Notes: generated from the letters alone by a model not told the origin. A stretch of DNA of 64,000 nucleotides from Parvibaculaceae bacterium PLY_AMNH_Bact1 (GCA_032881465.1 CP126168.1:3039501-3103500), one strand, 5' to 3'. Numbered from the stretch's first letter, positions 1 to 9,939 are shown. A program made the numbers and translations.

Positions 1-419
1 ACCCCAGCTTTGCCGACATCACCCACAACCCGTTCGTGGTCGCTGTCATAACCCCGGTGGGTTGCAAGGTCGAAAGCAACCGACAGGCCCTTCTGACCCG
101 CTGCGAGGTTTCGCCGGTAAAAAGCATTTGATTCTTCGGCTGTAGAGAAGCCGGCATATTGCCGGATGGTCCAGGGGCGCCCCGCATACATGGTTGCCTG
201 CGGACCACGCACGAAGGGGGCCATGCCCGGCATGGAATTGGCGTCATACCCTTCTTCAGCAATCGCCTCTAGGTCAGCGGCTGTATAGAGCGCCTTGACG
301 TCGATCCCCTCAGGAGTCTCCCACGTCAAACTCTCGACAGAGCGGCCCTTCATCTGCTTTTCAGCCAAAGCGCGCCATGTCTCAATCGGAGTCTCTATCG
401 GGGTTCTGTCACTGCCCAT
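1..419 (-). CDS. scpA: Methylmalonyl-CoA mutase large subunit, N-terminal part (runs off window)
   Basis: Reading leftwards from an ATG at 419, the frame stays open to the window edge for about 139 codons. The translation includes [56 protein letters not shown] and [20 protein letters not shown], the conserved start of the substrate-binding barrel of B12-dependent methylmalonyl-CoA mutase. The family interconverts methylmalonyl-CoA and succinyl-CoA in propionate metabolism. The ATG at 419 is chosen because the nearby upstream ATG is out of frame and soon stops. The C-terminal cobalamin domain lies outside the window, so completeness cannot be judged. The gene is divergent from the histidine kinase at 888. 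Confidence 0.9.
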   Translation of the reverse strand, partial: MGSDRTPIETPIETWRALAEKQMKGRSVESLTWETPEGIDVKALYTAADLEAIAEEGYDANSMPGMAPFVRGPQATMYAGRPWTIRQYAGFSTAEESNAFYRRNLAAGQKGLSVAFDLATHRGYDSDHERVVGDVGKAG

Positions 420-887
420 GCGTCCACATTCCTAACCGGTCAGAAGTTGGCGCGGAGTATCGTGGAACGGCGCCGTCCGGTCAACAAAGCCCGAAAAACA
501 GCCAAAAACATACGAAAACGTTGGGGCAAGGAGAAGAGAAATGCGGCGACGGGCCATAGGGTACGCAACCCCGTCGCCGCGATCCGGAGCATCAGCGCTT
601 AGGGGTGTACCTAGGGGGCGCCGCACCAGATCAATCGCGCAATCAGGCTGGGAGTCCGTCATGCGCAGTTCTATTTTTCAGCATGTTCCAAAGAGAGACA
701 AAACACAGGCAAGCACGAGTATGTGATGAGGGCGTTGTAACGAAGGATTAAGGATGATCGGACCTTTGCGCCTGCCGAGCCATGTTCTTGGCTGCCATTT
801 AGACAATTTTTCCAGACCTGCCCGAAAATAGATCTAAGGATCAAATGTCCGAGGTGCGGCAGCGCCTGGACGCAGGGAGAATGTCTG
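420..887. other. Intergenic region between divergent genes
   Basis: This 468-bp stretch separates the leftward mutase gene from the rightward kinase gene and must hold both promoters. Short open frames occur on both strands, but none has a convincing ribosome-binding site or recognisable product. I see no RNA gene or repeat here. Confidence 0.5.
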
Positions 888-3266
888 GTGCGACAGAGTT
901 TGCAAACAATAAGGGATTTGGCTGGCAACGCCTGGCGTGGTCCCTTTGTCGCAAATTCGCTCACACCAGAGTGCATAGGAAAAGTCAAAGCCAGTCAGTT
1001 CGACTCCATCGCACGCGCTTACCGTGCAGCACCGTTCCTGATGTGTGGCGTTGGCTTGGCCCTATATCTCTTTTTTGAGAGCCAATATTCTGATGCGCTA
1101 ACGCTGACTTGGCTTCTTGCCGTGTTTGGAACCTACGCTGCCAAGATTTTGTTCCAGGAATATTACTTCCGCTCACCCGACGCAGGCGCAGAGCCGGAAA
1201 AATGGATCAATCAATATGCCGCGATCTACTGGGTGGTGAACGCCAACTGGGTATTGTTCCTTCCAATTTTCTGGAATCCGGAAAATGAAACACAGAACAT
1301 GCTCCTGTTTCTCGTTTTGATTTGTCATATCGTCACAGTGACAGCGATCGCATTCCGCAATTTCACAATCTATTTTTCCAACAGCGTGGCTCCCATCACC
1401 GCGGTTGTCGGTGGATGCTTGCTTGCTGGCGGGCCGGTTTACCCCGTCATGGGCATCTTGATGATTGCCTTCTACACCTTCCTTGGTTGTGTCGCGCGAT
1501 CAGCGCAGTTCGAAAATGTCGATACGCACCGCGTTCGCTTTCGGAATGAGGAGTTGATCGCCGATCTCGCGCAAGAAAAACAATCATCTGATCAGGCCCG
1601 CATACGCGCAGAACAGGCAAACCTGAATGCCCGCGAACGCGAAGAACTCTTCCGTGCATTGGTGGAGAATGCTTACGACACCATCATGTTGACAGACGAA
1701 GCAGGCTTCGTCCGTTACGCCGCACCGTCTGTTCGCCAGTTTGACATCATGCCCAACCAAGCGATAGGCCGACGCCTATCAGACTTGTTGACACCCATTG
1801 ATGACAATAGCCAGCTCAAGACGTCTCTGATCGAAGATGACGGTCAGGGCAGCATTCGCGAATTCAAAGACCACATCCGAACACCGCACGGAAACGATGC
1901 CTGGATTGAAGCTTCTGTAACAGATCTGCGCGGCACCGAGGCCGTTGGCGGCCTGGTGTTGAACATCAGAGATGTAACAGAACGAAAACGTGCAGACGAT
2001 GAAATGCGCAGTCACCTTGAAGTGCTGAATGCCTTGGCGCGCGGCATTGAGATAAACACAATTCTCGCCAAGGTCACGACGAGCGTGGATGAAATGGGCA
2101 GCGGCGGGCGTTCTGTAATCTTTCTAGTCGACAAAGACAATTGCGTCACAGACGCAGTTGGCCCCGGCGTTGACCAGCGACTGAGGGACGCGATCGTTGG
2201 CGACACTCTTAATCCAGAGGATGGCTGCTGCGGCGCTGCGATTGCGAGCGGCAAAAGAGTGGTCGTTTCAAACGTCGGCACGGACCCGCTTGAACGAGAC
2301 TATCGCGAAATTCTCGGCGAAATCGGATATGCCGCCTGCTGGTCTCAGCCAATCTTCTCTCGCAATGGACATATCCTGGGTACTCTTGCCACATTCTATG
2401 ACAAGCCAATGGCTCCAAGCGAAGCAGAGACCGCCTATATTGATGGGGCAGCACACTTGACCGGCATCGCCGTCGACCGTCGGGCACAGGAGCGTCAGCT
2501 GCGTGACGCCAGCGAAAGCGCTGAAATGGCCAACCGTGCCAAGTCACGGTTCCTTGCAACCATGAGTCATGAACTCAGAACACCTTTGAACGCAATCATC
2601 GGCTTCTCAGAAGTCATGCAGCAGGAGATGTTTGGCGAATTGGGCAATGACCGGTACCGCGACTATACAAATGACATTCTGATCAGCGGACGTCATCTGC
2701 TCAGCATGATTGACGACATACTCGACATCTCCAAGATCGAAGCCGGGCGCTATGATCTTGAAGAACGCGACATCGAAATAGATGATGTGATCCGCTGGTC
2801 GGCAGAACTCATCCGACCAAAGCTGGCAGAAGGCGGTCTTGAGTTGGAACTCGATGTGCCTGAAGACTTGCCGTTGGTCTATGCAGACAAACGAGCATTG
2901 CGTCAGGTGCTGTTGAACCTGCTGTCCAACGCCGTGAAGTTTACAGAAGCAGGTGGCTCCATCACTGTCGCGGCAGATGTTCACGACCATGACGGATTGA
3001 CAGTGTCGGTAACCGACACGGGCATAGGCATTCCGCCCAACCGCGTTCGTGAGACCCTTGAACCCTTTGTGCAAGTCGAGAGCTCCATGACGGGCAAACA
3101 TCACGGAACCGGTCTTGGCCTTTCTATCACCAAACACTTGGTTGAAATGCACAACGGGACCTTCGGTCTGGAAAGCCAGGAAGGTGTCGGCACAACGGTG
3201 AGCTTCACCTTCCCGCCGCACCGACTGATCCTGGCCACAGATCGTGTTTCCGCAGACCGCGCGTAA
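888..3266 (+). CDS. Membrane-bound PAS-GAF sensor histidine kinase
   Basis: A 792-aa protein from a GTG start preceded by a GGGAGA ribosome-binding site. Residues about 45-220 are hydrophobic and form several membrane segments. A PAS domain follows (about 250-365, ENAYDTIMLTDEAGFVRYA), then a GAF-like domain (about 380-530). The transmitter comes last: an H box FLATMSHELRTPLNAIIGF with the likely phosphorylated histidine near residue 561, an N box LLNLLSNAVKF near 677 and a G box DTGIGIP near 709. It should autophosphorylate and pass phosphate to a response regulator. No receiver domain is fused and no regulator gene is adjacent, so it is an orphan kinase whose signal and partner cannot be told from the sequence. 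Confidence 0.88.
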   Translation: MRQSLQTIRDLAGNAWRGPFVANSLTPECIGKVKASQFDSIARAYRAAPFLMCGVGLALYLFFESQYSDALTLTWLLAVFGTYAAKILFQEYYFRSPDAGAEPEKWINQYAAIYWVVNANWVLFLPIFWNPENETQNMLLFLVLICHIVTVTAIAFRNFTIYFSNSVAPITAVVGGCLLAGGPVYPVMGILMIAFYTFLGCVARSAQFENVDTHRVRFRNEELIADLAQEKQSSDQARIRAEQANLNAREREELFRALVENAYDTIMLTDEAGFVRYAAPSVRQFDIMPNQAIGRRLSDLLTPIDDNSQLKTSLIEDDGQGSIREFKDHIRTPHGNDAWIEASVTDLRGTEAVGGLVLNIRDVTERKRADDEMRSHLEVLNALARGIEINTILAKVTTSVDEMGSGGRSVIFLVDKDNCVTDAVGPGVDQRLRDAIVGDTLNPEDGCCGAAIASGKRVVVSNVGTDPLERDYREILGEIGYAACWSQPIFSRNGHILGTLATFYDKPMAPSEAETAYIDGAAHLTGIAVDRRAQERQLRDASESAEMANRAKSRFLATMSHELRTPLNAIIGFSEVMQQEMFGELGNDRYRDYTNDILISGRHLLSMIDDILDISKIEAGRYDLEERDIEIDDVIRWSAELIRPKLAEGGLELELDVPEDLPLVYADKRALRQVLLNLLSNAVKFTEAGGSITVAADVHDHDGLTVSVTDTGIGIPPNRVRETLEPFVQVESSMTGKHHGTGLGLSITKHLVEMHNGTFGLESQEGVGTTVSFTFPPHRLILATDRVSADRA

Positions 3267-3276
3267 ACGCTCAGGC

Positions 3277-3771
3277 TTATGCCTGAAGCTCTTTGAGAAT
3301 GTCGTCCATGATGGTGAAGCCAGCGCCCCACCCACTGCCAAACCCTTCCATCGCCCCAGCGAAACACGCAATCTCGGTCTCTGTGGCTTCATAGGGTGTC
3401 CAGACGAGGCGCACCTGGGTCTTCTCGCCCATGCCTTGAAAAGTCACTGTTGTCAGAAGGACACGCGGCCAATCCGGCATCATCGGATTGACGGTTGGCT
3501 TCCAGTCTTCGTCTGCTGAGGCGTGGTGCCAGACAAGCTTCTCCTCCGGCACAATTTCTTTAAACGTCATGATGCTGCGATCAGACATGGACTTCATCTT
3601 CATTTCATTGAGCCACACGCCGCCGGGCGTCAGATCAAACTTGTGAATGACTGTTTCGATATTGGGGCCATACCAGCGTGCGAGGAGCTCCGGGTCCGTC
3701 CAGGCGCGCCATACCAGACTGCGCGGCGCCTCAAATTCTCGATCAGTCACAAATTCCGGCAACTCACTCAT
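3277..3771 (-). CDS. SRPBCC (AHSA1-type) domain protein
   Basis: A 164-aa protein of the START/AHSA1 superfamily. It opens with DREFEAPRSLVWRAWTDPELLARWYGP and ends with a typical terminal helix (GWGAGFTIMDDILKEL). Such single-domain proteins form a hydrophobic cavity; most members have no assigned ligand. Its start overlaps the end of the ArsR-family gene at 3764 by 8 bp, so the two are translationally linked. ArsR plus AHSA1-domain pairs are a common arrangement in Proteobacteria, in which the regulator probably controls the operon. Confidence 0.85.
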   Translation of the reverse strand: MSELPEFVTDREFEAPRSLVWRAWTDPELLARWYGPNIETVIHKFDLTPGGVWLNEMKMKSMSDRSIMTFKEIVPEEKLVWHHASADEDWKPTVNPMMPDWPRVLLTTVTFQGMGEKTQVRLVWTPYEATETEIACFAGAMEGFGSGWGAGFTIMDDILKELQA

Positions 3772-4135
3772 GAAGTGTTTCCTTCTTGTGGGTTTGTTTC
3801 AGTTCGATCAGGAGGTCATCGAGCTGATCAAAGCTCTTCCCCCAAAATTCTTTGAACTCGGCCAGCCAATCGACGGCGGCGGCCATGGTCTCAGCCTTCA
3901 GCCTGGCGGGGCGCCTCTGTTCGTCGACATCGCGCTCCACCAGCCCGGCCTTTTCCAGCACTTTGAGGTGGCGCGAGACGGCCGGCTGGCTGATCTCAAA
4001 AGGCGCAGCCAACTCATTTACCGACGCCTGACCATCCGCCAGACGCGAGAGAATCGCACGCCGGGTCGGGTCCGCCAGCGCTGAGAAGACCGCATCCAGA
4101 TTAGGCTTCGACTCAATATAACCAATTCGTTCCAT
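3764..4135 (-). CDS. ArsR-family winged-helix transcriptional regulator
   Basis: A 123-aa protein with the ArsR fold: FSALADPTRRAILSRLADG, then the recognition-helix region FEISQPAVSRHLKVLEKAGLV and a wing with RPARLKAE. No metal-binding ELCVCDL motif is present, so it is not an arsenic or cadmium sensor. It belongs to the type usually found upstream of AHSA1-domain genes. It is the first gene of a two-gene operon with the SRPBCC gene at 3277, and the AT-rich upstream stretch (4136-4160) is a plausible promoter and self-regulatory site. The inducer is unknown. Confidence 0.85.
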   Translation of the reverse strand: MERIGYIESKPNLDAVFSALADPTRRAILSRLADGQASVNELAAPFEISQPAVSRHLKVLEKAGLVERDVDEQRRPARLKAETMAAAVDWLAEFKEFWGKSFDQLDDLLIELKQTHKKETLHE

Positions 4136-4223
4136 AACAAATAAGTTATATTAATTTACGCGCGAGTCAACAGGCCATTTCTCCCAACAAACAGAGACAT
4201 GAGATTATGATCCGCAGGAAAAC

Positions 4224-4772
4224 CTAGTCTCGCCAGCGGAAATGGCCGTCCCAGTCCACGCGAAAGACAGATGCATGGGGCAGGTTTTTCCAGAATTCAA
4301 AGTCAACGTGAGGGTCGAGCGACCTGAGGAAAAGGCTCAAAACATTCCCGTGGGTCCCAACCACCGTCGGGACGCCATCAGCGGCGACAGCAATTTCAAT
4401 CAGCGCTGCTTCAAATCGATAAAGCGCCTCACGTGCAGTCTCGCCACCGGACAGTTTGAAATCTGGCTCCTTGAAGGAGCGTTCCAGGTGGGGCAGAAAA
4501 TCTTCCAACCAGGCATCTGACCAACGCCTCTCTCGCAGCCCCTCATGGGTCTGTGTGTCGCGAGACAAGTGTTCAGAGAGGGGTGCCACCGTATCCATGG
4601 ATCGCCGATAAGGGCTGCTCCAAATTGCATCAATGGCCTCGTCGCCAAGCGACATCGCGAGATTACGAGCTTGGGCATGGCCTGCATCCGTCAGCGGCCA
4701 GTCCAGCTCAGCAATATCTGGGTGCGGAGCTGCAATCGCATGACGAACAAGATAAAGGCGGGTCTTAGACAT
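4224..4772 (-). CDS. Histidine phosphatase family protein (SixA/phosphoglycerate mutase-like)
   Basis: A 182-aa protein opening with LYLVRHAIAAPHPD, where RHA is the catalytic RHG-type motif carrying the phosphorylated histidine. Further family marks are WPLTDAGHAQARNLA, SSPYRRSMDT and, near the C terminus, VVGTHGNVLSLFL with the second catalytic histidine. The length fits small broad-specificity phosphatases rather than glycolytic phosphoglycerate mutase. It lies 23 bp downstream of the acyl-CoA dehydrogenase stop in the same orientation and may be cotranscribed. The substrate cannot be inferred. Confidence 0.85.
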   Translation of the reverse strand: MSKTRLYLVRHAIAAPHPDIAELDWPLTDAGHAQARNLAMSLGDEAIDAIWSSPYRRSMDTVAPLSEHLSRDTQTHEGLRERRWSDAWLEDFLPHLERSFKEPDFKLSGGETAREALYRFEAALIEIAVAADGVPTVVGTHGNVLSLFLRSLDPHVDFEFWKNLPHASVFRVDWDGHFRWRD

Positions 4773-4795
4773 GTCCCAAGACCCGCCTCATCCGA

Positions 4796-6091
4796 TTATT
4801 CTGCCGCCTGTTTTGGCGCAGCGTTTTTATTGATGTAGTTGAACAGATGCCCACCCACTTTGCGGATCTGAATTTCTTCCGCGCCTTCGGTGATCCGGTA
4901 GCGGCGGTGATGGCGATAGATATGTTCAAACGGTTTGTGCCGGGAATAGCCAATGCCGCCATGCACCTGCATCGCAAGGTCAGCCGCTTCACAAACAAGT
5001 CGGTTCGCCCGGTAGTTGCACATGGAGACTTTGTCTGAGAGGTGGATCGCCACTTCCGGTTTCGTCATCTGGTCCATCTGCCAAGCGGTCTTGTACACGA
5101 GGTTCCGGATCATCTCACATTCTGTATGAGCCTCCACAAGCGGGAACTGGATCGCTTGATTGGCAGCCAGCGGCTTCCCGAACGGTTTGCGATCTTTCGC
5201 ATACTGCACACTCTCATTGATGCAGAACTGTGCCGCCCCAACGCCAGAAGCTGCCTGACGGATCCGGTTCTCATGAACAAAATGCTGGGCAAGGGCGAGA
5301 CCATTTTCACGAGGACCGAGGATCGCACTATCGGGCACCCAGACATTGGTGAGCGAAATACGCGGATGGTCCGTCGGCATGTTGAAGGTCCAGAGATATT
5401 CTTCGATCTTGAACCCGTCCGCGTCGGTCGGCACCAGGAAACAGGTAATGCCGCGCGCCGCACCATCATCGCCCGCTGTGCGCGCAAAGATCATGTCGTA
5501 ATTGGCGATGTGAAGGCCTGTGTTCCACATTTTCGAGCCATTGATGAGCCAGCCATCAACACCGTCTCGTTTTTCGGGAACCGCCCGGGTCTCCATCCAG
5601 GTGGCATCGGACCCGTGATCGGGTTCCGTGAGACCGAAGGCAACTTTGTGGGTTCCAGCCAGCATGCCGCCGATAAATTCATCCTTCTGTTCCGGCGTCC
5701 CAAAATCCCGGAACATCAAAACCTGCGGCATGTTGCCAACGATCGAGCTCTCATTCTGCAGGTCATTGTGTAGGCCGAGACCTTTGGTCGCGAGATGCTC
5801 GCGGATCACCGCCATATCGAGATTGGTGCCATTCTGCCCGCCATACTCTTCGGGCAGCGCATACCGCAGATGACCCGCTGCATCGGCGCGTTTGCGCATC
5901 TCACGCAGGAGGTCTTCCCAATCTTCCCGCGGCAGTCCCTCATTGTCCCAGTCGGTGCGCGCATGCTCGCGCCGATGATCGAAAAAACGGATATTATCGT
6001 CGCTGTTTTCCAGCGGCTTGATCTCTTTCTCAATAAAATCGTCGAGCACTGCCAGATACTCGCGAAGTTTTTGTGGAATCTCGAAGTCCAT
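4796..6091 (-). CDS. Acyl-CoA dehydrogenase family protein
   Basis: About 431 aa from the ATG at 6091, preceded by AGGGAGG at good spacing (an ATG at 6109 is in frame but less well placed). The N-terminal helical domain contains ALPEEYGGQNGTNLDMAV. The middle domain has the FAD-contact pattern FGLTEPDHGSDATWMETRA and INGSKMWNTGLH. The C-terminal domain ends with QVHGGIGYSRHKPFEHIYRHH and RITEGAEEIQ. These flavoenzymes oxidise acyl-CoA to enoyl-CoA and pass electrons to ETF. The chain-length preference is unknown. Confidence 0.9.
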   Translation of the reverse strand: MDFEIPQKLREYLAVLDDFIEKEIKPLENSDDNIRFFDHRREHARTDWDNEGLPREDWEDLLREMRKRADAAGHLRYALPEEYGGQNGTNLDMAVIREHLATKGLGLHNDLQNESSIVGNMPQVLMFRDFGTPEQKDEFIGGMLAGTHKVAFGLTEPDHGSDATWMETRAVPEKRDGVDGWLINGSKMWNTGLHIANYDMIFARTAGDDGAARGITCFLVPTDADGFKIEEYLWTFNMPTDHPRISLTNVWVPDSAILGPRENGLALAQHFVHENRIRQAASGVGAAQFCINESVQYAKDRKPFGKPLAANQAIQFPLVEAHTECEMIRNLVYKTAWQMDQMTKPEVAIHLSDKVSMCNYRANRLVCEAADLAMQVHGGIGYSRHKPFEHIYRHHRRYRITEGAEEIQIRKVGGHLFNYINKNAAPKQAAE

Positions 6092-6109
6092 CTGCATCCT
6101 CCCTGCCAT

Positions 6110-6364
6110 CCTCTGGGGATGTGGTTTTGATTGGGTAATTTTGATGAGATCGACTATAGAGGCTGGAAGCCACCGCGCCAGACACGACGTTACGTAAGCC
6201 TCCCAACTTATCCACAGATTTTATTAACGTCCGTCCGCCTTCTCCCTTGATCAAACACCAGATTTAGCCGTGAACGGATCGGGAAAACATCCGAGTCATC
6301 GATTCGGACGTGATTCGTTCTCACAATGATCTGAAAGTTAACAGGCCAAACGTTAACGCAGGCA
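6110..6364. other. Intergenic region, divergent promoters expected
   Basis: This 255-bp gap lies between the leftward acyl-CoA dehydrogenase and the rightward helicase gene. It is more AT-rich than its surroundings and presumably carries promoters for both. No gene or strong hairpin is apparent. Confidence 0.4.
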
Positions 6365-9300
6365 ATGCCGGTCATTGGCACACACTCGAGCCATTTCAAG
6401 GCCTTGCATTCAGCCTCAAGAGCCGCGAAGGTGCGCGCCGACATGGACCTTCCCCGCGCCCTTCCAGCCCCTGACGGCAGCACCATTACCGCCGTACTGG
6501 GCCCGACCAATACCGGCAAAACGCACCTGGCTGTGGAACGTATGCTCGGCCACAAAACCGGCATGATCGGACAGCCGCTGAGGCTGCTCGCCCGCGAGGT
6601 CTATGACCGCATAAAGAAGCGTGTCTCGCCGTCCGAAGTGGCCCTCATGACCGGCGAAGAGAAAATCGTACCGCCCCATGCGCGCTATTTTGTCTGTACG
6701 ACAGAGTCTATGCCGCTGGACAAGACCGTCGATTTTCTAGCGGTCGATGAAATCCAGCTCGCTGCCGATCCCGAGCGCGGCCATGTCTTCACCGACCGCC
6801 TACTGCGTGCGCGTGGTGAAGAAGAGACCATGTTCTTAGGCTCTGAGACCGCACGACCTCTGATCTCCCGCCTGCTACCAGACGCCAGCATCACCAACCG
6901 CCCCCGCTTTTCGATCCTGTCCCATGCAGGGCAGAAAAAACTCACCAAACTGCCTAGACGTAGCGCGATCGTCGATTTTTCAGCCGACCGGGTCTATGCC
7001 ATCGCAGAGTTGATACGGCGTCAACGCGGCGGCGCCGCCGTTGTGATGGGCGCGCTCAGCCCCAGAACCCGCAACGCACAGGTAGCCCTCTATCAGAACG
7101 GCGACGTGGATTATCTGATCGCCACAGATGCGATTGGCATGGGTCTCAACATGGATGTGGATCATGTGGCCTTTGCCAGCACCTCCAAATTTGATGGTGC
7201 CAGACACCGACCTCTCCGAGCCGCTGAACTTGCGCAGATCGCCGGTCGCGCAGGCCGTCACATGAATGATGGCAGCTTCGGCACCACCGGCGAGGCGCCA
7301 GCGCTGGACCCGGAGACCATCGAACGCATCGAAGATCACCATTTCGACGCGGAGCAGGTTTTCTTCTGGCGCAACAACGATCTGGATTACTCCACTCTCA
7401 AAGACCTCATCCGGTCTCTTGAAATATCCCCAAACAGGCGCGGGCTCACCAGAGCCCCCGTGGCCACAGACCTGGAAGTGCTCACCCATCTATCCAGAGA
7501 CGAAGAAACGGCCGCCATGGCGGCAGGTCCGGCCTCCATCGGCATGCTTTGGGATGTTGCTCAAGTACCAGACTTCCGAAAAACCATGGCAAGCGAGCAT
7601 GCGAGCCTTCTTGCGCGGATTTACGCGAGCCTGATGTCGGAAGAGGGCCGCATATCTGAAGTCTGGCTGGACGCCCAGATAAAACGCCATGAACGCACCG
7701 ATGGGGACATAGACACATTGTCTAATCGCATCGCTCATATGCGTACATGGACCTATGTAGCCAACCGTGCAGGGTGGTTGGACGATTCTGCCCATTGGCA
7801 AGAGCGCACGCGCGCTGTAGAGGATAGGCTGTCAGATGCACTCCATGAGCGCCTGACCCAGAGGTTTGTCGATAGACGGACCAGTGTTTTGATGAAGCGC
7901 TTGCGAGAACGCGAGGAATTGATGGCGTCGGTAAATCAAGAAGGCGATGTACTCGTCGAAGGGGAATTCGTTGGCAAGCTGCAAGGCTTTGTCTTTGTGC
8001 CGGATGAGCGTGCGACAGGCGTGCACGGTAAAGCGCTCCGCGCCGCATCCGACAAAGCGCTCGCAGGTGAGATCGCCGTGCGCGCCGAAAAGTTCTCACG
8101 AGCCCCAGCGAGTGAAATTGAGCTCGCCGATCAGGGACGGTTTATCTGGGACGGGCACGCAGTCGGGCGCCTGGTAGCTGGCGACAGCCCACTGGCCCCA
8201 AAGGTTGAACTGCTCGCAAGCGAACAGCTCAACGGCCCTGACAGAGAAAAGGCGCAAGAACGCCTGGAGAGCTGGATCAAGGTTCACATCGCCAAAACAC
8301 TTGAGCCTTTGATCAACCTTTCAACAGGCGAAGACCTCACTGGCCTTGCCCGCGGTGTGGCGTTCCAACTTGTCGAAAATCTGGGCGCGATAAACCGCGA
8401 ACACATTGCCGACGACGTGAAGGCACTGGACCAGGACGCTCGCGGTCAGTTGCGCAAGAAGGGCGTGCGCTTTGGCGCCTACTCCATCTTCATGCCCATC
8501 CTGCTAAAACCGGCAGCCGCAAACCTGATCCTTACCCTTTGGACATTGAGCCGTCCCATGGACGACAAGGATGCCAACCCGTTTGAAGGTCTGCCACCGG
8601 CGCCGGCGCCAGGCCTCACCTCCATGACGGTGCCGGAGAATGCGCCTGCTGACTTTTATGAAGCCATTGGTTTCCGGGTGAGCGGGCCTCGCGCCGTGCG
8701 ACGGGACATGCTGGAGCGCCTGGCAGACGTGATCCGGCCCATCATTTCAGAACGCCGCTACAAAGGTGGCTTTGTTATTGACCCCGACATGATGTCGCTC
8801 ATGGGCTGCTCCGCTGAAGAAATGGCGGGAATCCTAAAAGGGCTCGGCTACCGTGTTGGAACAGAGAAGTTCACGCCAGAAGAGCTGGCCGAAGCCGAAC
8901 GCCTGACGGCAGCTGCAAAAGCACCAAAGAAGATTGCTGCAACCGCGCCCCACAAAGTGGAGACGCCCCAAAAGACTCCCGAAGAGACACAACAGGAGCA
9001 AACCTCACCTGAGGCGGGTTCTGAGATACCCGCAGCGGATACTGCCGAGGCGGCTACGGCTGCACCAGCAGTCACAGAAACACCTGAATCTGCTCCGGCC
9101 CCAAAACAAGCCTCCCCAGAACAAGCCTCCCTGGAACAGGATACCACTGAGAAAGCCGACACAGCTGAAGCACCAGCAGCTTCGGAAGCTCCCGCCTCCG
9201 AGCCTGAGAGTGCCCCATCTGAAAACGCAGAAGCAGCCCCGTCTGAGCAGGAAGCCGAAGCGCCTGTCGACGCAGACCTTCAGATCTGGCGCCCGCAGCG

Positions 9301-9541
9301 GCGCCATCAGGGCGGTCGACCTCAGCGCAACCGAGGCAAAAATCAGCAAAACACCGGTGGCGACAAGCAGCGAAATGGCAAGCCCGGAAATCGCAACCAA
9401 AAGGGCGCTGGTAAAGGCCCCAGGCGAGATCAGGGCGCAAAACGCCCCCATCACAAGCCAAAACCAAAAGACAAGCCGATTGACCCGGACTCGCCTTTTG
9501 CAGCTCTCATGGCGCTCAAAAATCCACCACCGAAGGACTGA
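6365..9541 (+). CDS. SUV3-like superfamily 2 RNA helicase with long disordered tail
   Basis: A 1058-aa protein. Residues about 40-370 form the helicase core: Walker A AVLGPTNTGKTHLAVERML, a DEIQ box in DFLAVDEIQLAADPERGH, and motif V/VI regions IATDAIGMGLNMDV and AQIAGRAGRH. This pattern matches SUV3, the mitochondrial RNA degradosome helicase, which has alphaproteobacterial relatives. The last ~220 residues are low complexity: an Ala/Glu/Pro/Ser-rich stretch, then an Arg/Gly/Gln/Lys-rich tail typical of RNA-binding disorder. The stop overlaps the start of the S4-domain gene (TGATG), so the two are coupled. The start is uncertain: an ATG at 6443 also precedes the core. Confidence 0.85.
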   Translation: MPVIGTHSSHFKALHSASRAAKVRADMDLPRALPAPDGSTITAVLGPTNTGKTHLAVERMLGHKTGMIGQPLRLLAREVYDRIKKRVSPSEVALMTGEEKIVPPHARYFVCTTESMPLDKTVDFLAVDEIQLAADPERGHVFTDRLLRARGEEETMFLGSETARPLISRLLPDASITNRPRFSILSHAGQKKLTKLPRRSAIVDFSADRVYAIAELIRRQRGGAAVVMGALSPRTRNAQVALYQNGDVDYLIATDAIGMGLNMDVDHVAFASTSKFDGARHRPLRAAELAQIAGRAGRHMNDGSFGTTGEAPALDPETIERIEDHHFDAEQVFFWRNNDLDYSTLKDLIRSLEISPNRRGLTRAPVATDLEVLTHLSRDEETAAMAAGPASIGMLWDVAQVPDFRKTMASEHASLLARIYASLMSEEGRISEVWLDAQIKRHERTDGDIDTLSNRIAHMRTWTYVANRAGWLDDSAHWQERTRAVEDRLSDALHERLTQRFVDRRTSVLMKRLREREELMASVNQEGDVLVEGEFVGKLQGFVFVPDERATGVHGKALRAASDKALAGEIAVRAEKFSRAPASEIELADQGRFIWDGHAVGRLVAGDSPLAPKVELLASEQLNGPDREKAQERLESWIKVHIAKTLEPLINLSTGEDLTGLARGVAFQLVENLGAINREHIADDVKALDQDARGQLRKKGVRFGAYSIFMPILLKPAAANLILTLWTLSRPMDDKDANPFEGLPPAPAPGLTSMTVPENAPADFYEAIGFRVSGPRAVRRDMLERLADVIRPIISERRYKGGFVIDPDMMSLMGCSAEEMAGILKGLGYRVGTEKFTPEELAEAERLTAAAKAPKKIAATAPHKVETPQKTPEETQQEQTSPEAGSEIPAADTAEAATAAPAVTETPESAPAPKQASPEQASLEQDTTEKADTAEAPAASEAPASEPESAPSENAEAAPSEQEAEAPVDADLQIWRPQRRHQGGRPQRNRGKNQQNTGGDKQRNGKPGNRNQKGAGKGPRRDQGAKRPHHKPKPKDKPIDPDSPFAALMALKNPPPKD

Positions 9542-9939
9542 TGGCTGCAGAAACGCCACATGCCCAGACCCAGCGGCTTGATCGCTGGCTCTGGTTTGCA
9601 CGGTTTTTTAAAAGCCGCACGCTTGCCGCCAGCATCGTGAGTGCTGGCAAGGTCCGAGTTAACACTGAGCGGGTCGGCAAGCCGAGCCATTCGGTAAAAA
9701 CCGGCGACGTCCTTACCTTTCCTGCCGCAAAACAGGTCAGAGTTATCAAAATTGTTGATCTGGGGACACGTCGGGGACCCGCCCCCGAGGCACAAGCGCT
9801 CTATGAGGACCAGGCACCGCCAGAGCCGCGAAAAACAGCTGAAAGACCGCAAAAAGTCGCTGAAAGAGAGGCTGGAGCCGGTCGTCCCACAAAACGCGAA
9901 AGACGGCAAACAACAGCCTTGAAAAAGGGCTTTGACTAA
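9541..9939 (+). CDS. S4-domain RNA-binding protein (Hsp15-like)
   Basis: A 132-aa protein. Residues about 10-70 form an S4 domain (QRLDRWLWFARFFKSRTLAA, VSAGKVRVNTERVGKPSHSV, GDVLTF), followed by a basic, charged tail. Hsp15 (HslR) binds stalled 50S subunits carrying nascent chains. This protein has the same architecture, although the exact role in this lineage is inferred. The start codon shares a base with the helicase stop, so the pair is translated together, consistent with a joint role in RNA or ribosome quality control. Confidence 0.85.
   Translation: MAAETPHAQTQRLDRWLWFARFFKSRTLAASIVSAGKVRVNTERVGKPSHSVKTGDVLTFPAAKQVRVIKIVDLGTRRGPAPEAQALYEDQAPPEPRKTAERPQKVAEREAGAGRPTKRERRQTTALKKGFD

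Noticed and set aside
432-988. Small frames in the first intergenic region
   Set aside because: No recognisable product or ribosome-binding site, and they overlap real gene starts.
9005-9601. 198-aa and similar frames opposite the helicase tail
   Set aside because: They are shadows of the low-complexity Ala/Glu/Pro-coding region.
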